In this document: positions 55,690 through 64,000 of the stretch, piece after piece
Layout: each line of letters starts with the position of its first letter
Position numbering within the stretch: position 1 is the first letter of the stretch
Source: Yamagishiella unicocca
Lineage: Eukaryota; Chlorophyta; Chlorophyceae; Chlamydomonadales; Volvocaceae
Length of the DNA stretch: 64,000 nt
Direction: 5' to 3'
Assembly (NCBI GenBank): GCA_003116995.1
Contig: BDSL01000068.1
Coordinates: forward strand, 1-64,000
Made by a program: the position numbers and the translations under genes
Notes under the pieces: generated by a model
What the model was told of the DNA's origin: nothing
What the model saw: only the letters and a program-made list of their open reading frames with translations
Database searches by the model: none

Positions 55690-55819
55690 GTACAATCGTC
55701 TCAACAGCTATTAATAGATAGCTAGGATATACGGCATGGCCACTGCAGCTACTGCCCGCTAGGCCGGTAACGCCTCGACCCGCGGGACCCTAAGCGCTAG
55801 TTGCAACAAAAATGGAGCC

Positions 55820-55824
55820 TGTAA
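55820..55824 (+). terminator. poly(A) signal TGTAA, small acidic protein gene
   Basis: TGTAA 131 nt after the proposed stop at 55689. Confidence 0.5.
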
Positions 55825-56147
55825 TGCAAGTCATGTATATTTGTCTCGAGTTAATTAATTTGAGACTAGTGTTGAACGGATGGGAAGTTGCAGGTTGATG
55901 CTCGCGCGCTCGACATGATGCTATTTGTGTACATGGTCGACGCCCCAAGTCATGAACAAGTGGCGCACTGTAATTGCACGGCGAACTCACTGAATGGCTA
56001 TTCATCTTTGCATTCGAACCCAACTTCTGCACGCAAGTCACGAGCGTTGCGCTGGCAGACGCCCGTTGAACTCCTGCGGCCAAGGGCCAAGCCATACTGA
56101 TCCTTAAACTCCAAAGGTTTTTTAGCGCGAACAATCCTGTTTTCACT

Positions 56148-58017
56148 ATGGCCGATAGCCCGACCCCCGAAACGGGGACGCCTGAAAGCCAGAGCCCAGC
56201 AAGAACGCCTCCTGCGCTGATTACAACGGAGGAGCTGCTGCAAAGCATGGCTTTGAAGAGTCCGGAGAGCGCGGCGTTTCCGTCCGAAGCATCTCCCGGT
56301 GGGAGCGTTTCGCGCCGCGGACCTTCGGAGCGATACGAGCAGCTGAGAGCAGCCGACTCGGGCCACAAGCTGCAGGGCATGCGTTTGCCTCCAGAAGAAG
56401 AGTTGCGGGCCGTCGCGCTTGGCGGTCGGCCTGCCGTTGGCCCGCCGCCGAGGCTGCCCCACCAGCTCAGTCCGGCGCTTCAGTCCGTACTGCTCGGGTG
56501 AGGCCGGGGTCTTAAACGTGCACGGGCGTGTCCTGACTTGGACGCAGCGCCAGTCAGGGGGCCTCGGACGCTCGTTTCGCGGTTGCGCCAGTGCACAGCC
56601 AGATAGTCCAACGGCTACGCACCGCGATCGACACGGGTTTCCCCGCTCCCGTATTGCCAGGTCCGGCAGCAGCCCAGGCCACCTTGCGCGGGCTCATGCG
56701 CCGTGGCTGCTACAGCCGCACATACCGCACCTGCCGCGACTGCCGCCGACTGCCATTCCCATATGCCCTCGCTCTGCCTTCCCCGCCGCACGCCTGCCCG
56801 TGAACCTTGCAACCCGCTCCCTCCCGTCTCCGCAGCTGGCGGTCCGTGTACGAATCCTGCCGTACAGCGACCGTACTGCAGGCCCTGGTGGGCGACTGCT
56901 ACGCACACGAGGCTGTCTTCGAGGACGCGCTGGTGTCAGCTCGCGGTCAGGAGGCGATCTACAGGCAGTTTGCAATGCTCGGAGCTATCCTGCGTGGCGT
57001 CCAGGTGTGTAAGAGCGCAACGGTCGCCTGTACGGGAGAGGCGCACGTGGTTTCGGAGCTCGCCTGTTGGGGCGCGCCGCGATGCCAGGGGGTTTTGGGG
57101 TAGCAGCCGCTGTCGGGTCTCTGTTCCTTCTCCCTTGCACCTTACACCTGTATGCCCCGGTGTAACCTCCGCATGTATGGCCCGGTGTAACCTCCGCATG
57201 CATGCCCCGGTGTACCTCCGCACGTATGGTATGATGTCGGCTCCAGGTCGGCGCCTACTCGCTGTCAGTGGCGCCGCTGGCGCACCCCGTTGTGGGCATG
57301 GGGGTCACGGGGGCCGCCGCAGCGGCACGGACCGAGACCGAGAAGCAGCGGCGTACTGGGCCGGGCGCTCAGCCGGCACCGCCGCCGCCGCCGCAGCAGG
57401 TCCGGCCTCTGCACCTGACGCGTGTGACGGTGGAGAACGTGCAGTGCCTCACGCTGGGTGTGCCGCAGTGGCTATCGTGGCTGGTGGGTGGCAAGAGGAC
57501 GGATGTGCAGGTGAGGCTGGGGGGGGTCATGAGGGGGTGGGAGAAGCATGCAGGGACGGGGCCTTTCAGACTGGCTCGCTGGTACGGAAACGCGCTGCTT
57601 CCGCCTGCGGCCTGGCGCAGCTGCCGCACGCGTGCAGCAACCACTCGTGCTCCCAAGCACCCTCCGAAACGCCTCCCCCTCCATCCCTTCATGGAACTGC
57701 AGATCCACTTGTACGTCACTAGCATCCTCCTTATCGCCTCAGACGGGCCCCTGGCGGTTGGGGCCGGAGGCGGCTTTGAGGGCGCTGGCCCAGATGTGAC
57801 GGCAAGCCGCCTGGCGGGCGCGGCGGCGGCGTTGGGAGGCGCCGCCGGCTGGCCTGAACCCTCCGGCGGCGGCGACGGCGGCGGTGGCGATGGGCCCAGC
57901 TGGCGCATCGTACACCAGGTAGACCTGTGGCACAATGTTCCGTTGGTGTGGTGGCGGTTGCGCCGGGCCCTATGCATCGCCCTAGATGCGGTGCTGTCGC
58001 CGCTGCTGGGCGTCTAA
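56148..58017 (+). CDS. NTF2/SnoaL-like domain protein
   Basis: Four exons: 56148-56497, 56836-57004, 57247-57510, 57703-58017; in phase, 365 aa. The N-terminal about 115 residues are Pro/Ser/Glu-rich and disordered-looking (MADSPTPETGTPESQSPART). The conserved part starts at WRSVYESCRTATVLQALVGD, then CYAHEAVFEDALVSARGQEA and IYRQFAMLGAIL, the typical helix-helix-strand opening of an NTF2-like cone (a cavity that binds a small ligand). It ends WRIVHQVDLWHNVPLVWWRL, the last strands. Two Gly/Ala/Pro-rich insertions lie between strands. The precise substrate or partner cannot be told; plant relatives are annotated only as NTF2-like. A possible extra exon at 56606-56667 was left out because it breaks the phase. 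Confidence 0.8.
57140..57232. repeat. 28-bp tandem repeat in intron 2 of the NTF2-like gene
   Basis: Three copies of CCCCGGTGTAACCTCCGCAT + GTATGG-type unit, ending 14 bp before the acceptor at 57246. Confidence 0.85.
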
Positions 58018-60809
58018 GTCGGTTGGGAGCCGCACCGCGCGTGGGAGCCCTGCCGGGCTGCATTGCGACCCCGGTGGGAGCGGGCCATAGGTCGCCAGTC
58101 GAGGGACGAAGAGCGAGGAGAGGGAGAACAGGGGGATAAAGGATGGGGGAGGCAGTTGCGGTTTTGCGGTGCGTTGTTGCTGACAAGAGCAAATGGGAAA
58201 CGGCAGTAGGGGTAGTAGCATCCGTTGTCCTGATGTCAGGGAAGGGAGCCGGGGCCGGATGGTAAAGATGATGAAGACGAGGATGCTGCTGCTGATGATG
58301 ATGTTACCCGGTGTGCCAGTCGATCTCCGATGTGGCGCGGTTTGAGCCGGTAGCGGGTAAAGATCTGTCACTGTACAATTCGTTTGAGGCCGGCTGTCAT
58401 CTATATCTCAAGGGTACGCCACGGAACCTAGAGTCTTCTGACGAGGCCGTGCCGTTCGCTGCTTTGTTTGTGGAGGAGTTGGGCGTTGCGCACCGAGTGG
58501 TTGATCTAGGCTTGGTATAGATGTCCAGGTGGCGGGCGTGCTGGTTTGTCGAGTGATCGGTAGCGCTAGCCCATGGGGACCAAGGGCCGGATCTCTCCTG
58601 GCCTTCCTAATTTCCCACCGCCTCCTGGTATGCTTCTGCCCCAGCCATCAGCGCCTTTCCTGTGCGGCTAGACCTGCTGTTGGGTCGCCCGGGCTGTGCA
58701 CAGGTTCGGGAGACGCGCGGTCAAAAGGCCGCCTCCGGCGCGGCGGAGCGTCGAAAGGGTTCCTCGCTCGCGGTCGCGCACCAGGTTCCGTAATGTACAA
58801 CAACGACGACAATTACTAGCAGTACACGTAGAGCAGGAGAAGGCGTGCATGGGTCCCGCAGGGGTAGCACCTGTGGACCTGAGGGGCTGTAGAGGCAGTC
58901 GAATCGAGCTGACGCGTCAGGCGTCTGCGTCCGTGTTACCTGGCGTCTGCCTGGTCACAGGCTGGTTGGTTTAGCGCCCTCCTCGTGCACGGATTGCGTA
59001 CGCCGCAAGTTGCTTGCAGGGCCTTGTTAGCGGCTAGGGCTAGGCTTTATTCTTTGAGTGGAATTGCTTTGAGGACGTGTTATGTCTGGCGCAGCTCATT
59101 GCGGGGGGTGGCACCCCATGTGTGCCCTCGTCGTGCCAGCAGCAGTAGTAGCCGCGCATTCGTCACGAAGTGAGCCTTGCTGTCACTTCGCGGCAGGGCA
59201 GTGCCGTGAGTGCAAGTGTGATGTCGCGAAGAATATACTTGTGATGTAGCCTTGCATCTATCCTGGATTGTATCTTGTATCTGCAGTATACGTGCGCCTT
59301 GGTTCGTTTCAGGCGTTGCGGGTTCGGGGTCGGGGGAGGCGCAAGAGAAGTCCTGTTAGCGGGCATCCCGCTGTGTGGGCACGCCTGGGGGGGCCGCTGT
59401 AGCAGGCGAGCAGCCAAAGGCTTCTCGAGATGCTGGGAGAGCGCTGTGCGCCTCTTAGGTAGTGTTCGCAAGGGCCGTACAATTGTCGTACACCTGCTAC
59501 AGCCGCATATCGGAGAGAGAAGAACGATTCATACCTCCTGTTGTATTCCAATGTTTCGCCACCTGATCAAGTCATCAGGACGTCAGGAGGGAGTCTGGCG
59601 CCGGTTGCGATTACGCTTGTTGCATTCTGTTTTAATTTTGCATTCAATTGAGAAGGAGTTGTTGCGGTACAGTGGCGCAACCGCCTTGATGTATACGGCA
59701 GGATAGAGCAGGCACGTGTTCAGTTTGCAGTGGTACGCGTGCCGCTGGCCCGTACGGCGTTATGTTGAGACAGTATCCTGCGAAGTGTTTGCGGCGGGAT
59801 TGTGGGAACCCTGGGATGTGACGCCAGACGTCATAATGCCCCTGATGGCTGGGATCCCCAATGTAATCCACAAAAAAACCTTGCCCCATGCCTGACCATC
59901 GATTGGACAGACCGGTGCCGATAACTGCCATTCGCTCGGTCTATAACACCGCACGCTTCGTTCCCTAGCAGTCAGGCCGATCACGGCAGCGGTTTGCCGG
60001 CTGAATACTCCGTATCAGATCGACAGCAGGTCGATAAACGAGGCGCATCGTCCGTTGGACGCCCTAGGGAATGACAGGAGCATTCCCCGCAATCCTGCTG
60101 GGAGCTAGAGCGCCGCCATGCAAACACACGAAGCTTGTCCGCCAGCAGCCACCAAGATACCGCAGCAGGGATGCACCCCCTGGACCTCACTATCGCTCCC
60201 GAAATTCCAATCCGCCTCACATAAATAATCGCCGCCAAAGCTCTCGCGGAATCGCCGCCAAAGCTCTCGCGGGCCGACTCTTGGCCGACTCATATGATCC
60301 CAATAATGGACAAACTACACGCGCGGAATGCTCCGTACTGTTGTACGGCAGGCTCACATCAGCATGAACGGCGCCGCAACGACCAAACTCCGGATCGAGC
60401 CGATGCGCAGCAAATACATTATGCAAGTCCTCCCCGCCGTCATGCATGCCTTCTAATCGCCTGGCAGTATGTACGGTATGTACGCCCGGTCACTGCCACC
60501 CGGCGCAGATCACAGTAGCAAGCGCGAAACACATCACATGGCAGCCACAAAGCCATCGCCCGTTGCCAACCATTGCCGGCAACAATCGCTAGGGTTGCAG
60601 AAGCTCCCTTCAAGGCACTCCATCAAGCATCTCCATCCTCTTTTACCCGTGCGTCCTTCGTCGGCAATCTTCGCACCAGACCGCGAGCCCACGGCCATAC
60701 TGTTGTCGCGCCCCCCCCAATGCGGCCCCCCAAAACGGTTTTTATACACCCTCCCCAATGCCCGACTTGCTCGGCTCCATGTCCTGGCCCCCCTTGAGGG
60801 CTGCAGCGC
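58018..60809. other. 2.8-kb convergent intergenic region, no gene supported
   Basis: Between two convergent genes. A frame at 58311-58520 (+, no ATG) reads partly protein-like but lacks exon structure. A 19-bp doublet CGCCGCCAAAGCTCTCGCGG is at 60229-60270, and a family A fragment (CAAAACGGTTTTTATACACC) at 60723-60752. I see nothing else. Confidence 0.5.
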
Positions 60810-63800
60810 CTAGCGCATCTTGATGACCCCTTTGGAGGCCATGTCGTTGATCATGTCCTCAAACGTATCTCCCAGAGGTATCCATGGCGTCATGCCGAGG
60901 TCCTTGACGGTACGGTCGGTGTTGAACTTGGGCGGCTTGCCCCACATCGCCTGGATGTGAGGTGAGGTGAGGCAGAGATCCACACGAAAACAAACCTTCA
61001 GACGACCGCGCGGGCTGCGTTCAAATGTTGCACGTGCGGCGCTGCACCGCAATCAATATCAGTGCGCCCTGCACTCCCCGTCCCCTCCCTGGCAGCCACC
61101 TGTCGGGCTTGCTCTGCCTTCCTCCCGGCGTGCAGGGTGTACACACGCCGTTGCCCCGCACACTGCTGAATGGAGCGGCCCTATGCTGCACCCTTGGCTT
61201 GTTTGGTTTCCTCGGTTGTCTGCTAAGGGTTTTGCGCCGGCGCTCACCCGTACTAGGTCTCGGCTCAGGGATGCCAGAGGCGCCAGAAGCCACACCAGCC
61301 AGAAGGGCAGGTGGAAGAGAGACGGGCGGAAGCCCGGGAACCTGGCTGCCACCACGTGGGTGCTCTCGAACACGCTGCTGTCGTGGGCGTGAACGATGTA
61401 CCTTCGAGGGCATACAAGTGGCGACGTGAGGGTGTGGCGGGTGCGGCGGCAGCGGGCCCGGAGGCGCTTTGCAGCGGGCCAGGAGGCGCTTTGCCAGGAA
61501 TGGCTGGAAGGGCAGCACCCGGAGTCGCCATTGCTCCCACCTCACAGCCGCACCGCCTCAGCCAGCAACAGCCGATAAAGTCCAGGCCAAGGCCGTACGC
61601 GTGAGCAACCGAACACAGCCTACCCACAGCTGGCTTCATCCCTTCCCCTTGCACTACTAGACAGTCACGGTCACCATCCGGCGCCCATCCCATCCCTGGC
61701 CCCTCCCTGGAGCTCCCCTGGCCTATCCCGTCCCTGGAGCAACCCCACCCCTGGAGCAACCCCACCCCTGGAGCACCCCTGCCTCGCATCCTGGCATCCC
61801 TCCCCCCCCTCATCCCATCCTACCCCATGCCCATCCCATCCCTGGTCCGCCCCTGGAGCGTCCTGAAACGCGCCTCCCCACCTGCCGTTGGCTCCTGGGG
61901 TAACCATCGCGAGGCAGTGCGCCGCGGCCACGTCCCGCACGTCCACAATCGACGTGCCCATGTCGCCGGTGGCGGGATAGTTGCGTCCGGACCACATCTG
62001 GTCCCGCACCGCCTGCACGCTCTCGCTGTTTGCGCACTGCCCCACGGCGGGGCCGAACACGATGCTGGGCAGCACCGTCACCAGGTCCCACCGGCTCTGC
62101 TGGCCCGCCAGCTCCCACGCGCGCTGCTCCGAAACCGTCTTGCCGCACATGTACGGCAGGAAGGTGTCGGTGGCGATCGTGTTCCAGTCCGCCGTGCCGT
62201 ACGCCCGACCGGGGTTGGGTCCGAACGAGAAGCAGCACAGGGCGCAGATGGAGGAGGTCATGACCACCCGGTGCACTGACTCCGTGCGGTTGACGGCACC
62301 TGGTTCCAAACGGCGTACGACAGTGCGAAAGCGAGCGATGTAACGAGTTGTAAGACAGCCGAGAAATTCCCGTCATCACGAAGCGGCCTTGGATGCCACG
62401 CAAGGCGCGGCCGCTGTCTAAAGCGACGCTAGGAGAGGGATGGCAATGGCCACGGCAAGGGGCGTGTTTGTACGACCCTGCCGTACCCTACCACGCGACA
62501 GCACTTACCTAGCACGTTATCGACGCCTTGCATCATGGGTTCAACCACCTTGGACCGACCCTCACCCCGCTTGACCTGCAACATTACGCAAAGAGTAGCC
62601 ACAGCAGGCTGAGGTACGCCCCACACGTCTTATTCAGGTGATACCATAGACACAACCCACGTTACCCAGGTGATTTGCTTGGTTGACCCTGTGACGCGAT
62701 TCCGTATCTGGGCGCCCGTATCCCACATGACTGTGCCGCCGGACACCGCGCAATTGCATCATCCCGCTAAGGCGTAACACAACCAGACGCATGCGGTTGA
62801 AGAAGACGCGTACGGCAGCAAGGCTAACGACAGGAGCCATCCGAGGTAGAAGTGCAAACGCGATACCAAGCCTTGCAGGCGGTTAGGGATGTGCAAGCCG
62901 GCGATGCATCCCGCTTACCTGGCTGACAAGTACGGGTGCAGCCACGTGGAGGACGAACATGCATCCCTTAACAGCCGCGTCAAAGCTGCCGGCCTGTGTG
63001 AGATCAGCCTTGAAAAACCTGCGATCACAAAATGGGCCCGAGATGGGCCGCGAGGGCCTTGACACCACAGCGGGCGGTGGTGGTCGCAGCTCATGGTCTC
63101 GAAACAGATGTTCCAGCAGGGCAAGCAAAGAGGAGCCCAGCAGATCGTCCCTCGCCGTACAGGTTTCGAGGGGTCTTCCTTCAGCTGCTTTATTTGTGTA
63201 GTGGTGAGTGATGATCGGGTCAGATCTCAGTTCCGTGTTGGTCCCTGAAGCCCTGAGCCCCCCACCTGCCGCGCCTTTTTGTACTCTGACGATTTGTGTC
63301 TCTTTATGTGTCGATCCACGAGGTTTCCCAACTCTCCCTGCTGCGTGGAGCCCCGGCACTCACCGGAGCCTCTCGGCGGCGCCGGGCAGCGCCAGGAGTG
63401 GAGACAGCGCCAGGAGGTTGCTCGGATCCCTGGGACCAGCGACAAGGTAAGAAGCAACCAGGGTTTAGGACACTGCGACGAGCAGCCAGCAGAGCAACAC
63501 GCATAAACTGTTTTGCGGCGGCGGAAAGGGGACTCGTGTTTTAGCCGCCCCCTAGCCTTCCGTGTCCGTGTCCGTGCACGGAAGTGTTCGCCCCACGAGG
63601 TGTTCTGCAGCGACAGCAGCGGCCCAGGCGTTGCATGCACCTCGTAAAGCGACGTCCATGTAAGTTAGAGCTCCTGACGATTTCGCGAAGCTGGGGCCTG
63701 GGGCACGCGAACGGCAGGGAGCAGCAGTTCCGAACCCTACCACACGCTACCACCCAGCATCGCACCTGCACGTAGCATGCACCGTGTGCCCCGCCCGTAA

Positions 63801-63959
63801 AAGCCGTTCGATTATTGGCCCGGCAATGAAGCCTGTAGCACCTGTGACGCAGACCATTGACTTCGCGGCTGCCAGCTCGGCTGGTTGCAGGGGAATGCGC
63901 TGTAGAGCGGACAGAGTAGCACACGCCACCGTATCTCCACCGCCGGCTGCTGATACCAT
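60810..63959 (-). CDS. cinnamoyl-CoA-reductase/dihydroflavonol-reductase-like extended SDR
   Basis: NAD(P)H-dependent reductase of the atypical/extended short-chain dehydrogenase superfamily; the substrate is not predictable. Seven exons (-): 63959-63766, 63429-63364, 63018-62919, 62575-62509, 62299-61882, 61401-61248, 60950-60810; in phase, 379 aa. Nucleotide-binding VTGATGFIAGPIIERLL (TGxxGxxA at 39-46), VHATCRDPSNLLALSPL, KADLTQAGSFDAAVKGCMFV, LHVAAPV, VHRVVMTSSICAL (active-site Ser), YMCGKT (YxxxK catalytic pair Y192/K196), VTVLPSIVFGPAVG, TSIVDVRDVAAAH, GRYIVHAHDSS, and ending KDLGMTPWIPLGDTFEDM. The family usually starts at the residue equivalent to Met35 (63857), so the first 34 residues are either a targeting extension or an over-extended start. 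Confidence 0.93.
61688..61800. repeat. tandem repeat in SDR intron 5
   Basis: Repeated CCCTGGAGCAACCCCACC units, partly mixed with CCATCCC steps, filling the intron between exons 5 and 6. Confidence 0.8.
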
Positions 63960-64000
63960 CGTCTCTGAGAGTGGAAGACGTATCCTCGGCGTCGCGATCC
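63960..64000. other. upstream of the SDR start, window end
   Basis: Forty-one bases of the SDR 5' region. Too short to interpret. Confidence 0.6.

Noticed and set aside
56606..56667. Possible extra exon of the NTF2-like gene (IVQRLRTAIDTGFPAPVLP)
   Set aside because: Including it shifts the phase at the next exon. Skipping it gives a continuous frame.

Overview
The window looks like nuclear DNA of a volvocine or chlamydomonad green alga. Almost every gene is split into many small exons with GT-AG introns (one GC-AG). Exons are very GC-rich, acceptors are mostly CAG, and several genes are followed by the chlorophycean poly(A) signal TGTAA. Introns are full of minisatellites and telomere-like TTTAGGG/TTTTAGGG motifs. 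The large gametolysin-type metalloprotease with a Ser-Pro-Pro-Pro extension is typical of volvocine cell walls and extracellular matrix. No bacterial, plasmid or viral genes were seen.

Layout. 1-3375 (-): first six exons of cullin-3, running off the left edge. 4071-16846 (+): a 20-exon nucleoporin Nup160 gene, fully reconstructed in phase (1742 aa). 18827-19892 (+): a small secreted six-cysteine protein. 21400-23735 (-): an unrecognised Gln/Pro/Ser-rich protein. 26362-28376 (-): ESCRT-III VPS24. 28704-31454 (+): an Arg-Asp-repeat nuclear-type protein. 35535-40308 (+): M11 gametolysin/matrix metalloprotease. 42587-46551 (-): organelle-targeted D-lactate dehydrogenase. 46822-47721 (+): AP-2 sigma. 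48778-52463 (+): cytochrome P450 (first exon not found). 53280-53900 (-) and 54235-55689 (+): two small hydrophilic proteins sharing a 334-bp promoter. 56148-58017 (+): NTF2/SnoaL-like protein. 60810-63959 (-): a cinnamoyl-CoA-reductase-like extended SDR.

The genes are mostly unrelated housekeeping functions (ubiquitin ligation, nuclear pore, endosomal sorting, endocytosis, fermentation, redox), so this is not a metabolic cluster. The organisational theme is head-to-head pairing: CUL3/NUP160, VPS24/RD-protein, D-LDH/AP-2 sigma and the two small hydrophilic genes each share a short divergent promoter (0.27-0.7 kb).

Gene models were built by hand from splice signals, reading-frame phase and family resemblance. 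For the main genes the summed exon lengths are multiples of three and the joined protein matches the family across splice junctions. The regions 31.5-35.5 kb, 40.3-42.5 kb and 58.0-60.8 kb hold little that can be supported. The features most likely to be new are the divergent small-hydrophilic-protein pair, two families of short intron-borne repeats (one copy starts exactly at a splice donor), and an over-represented 12-bp palindrome GACCC(R)(Y)GGGTC.
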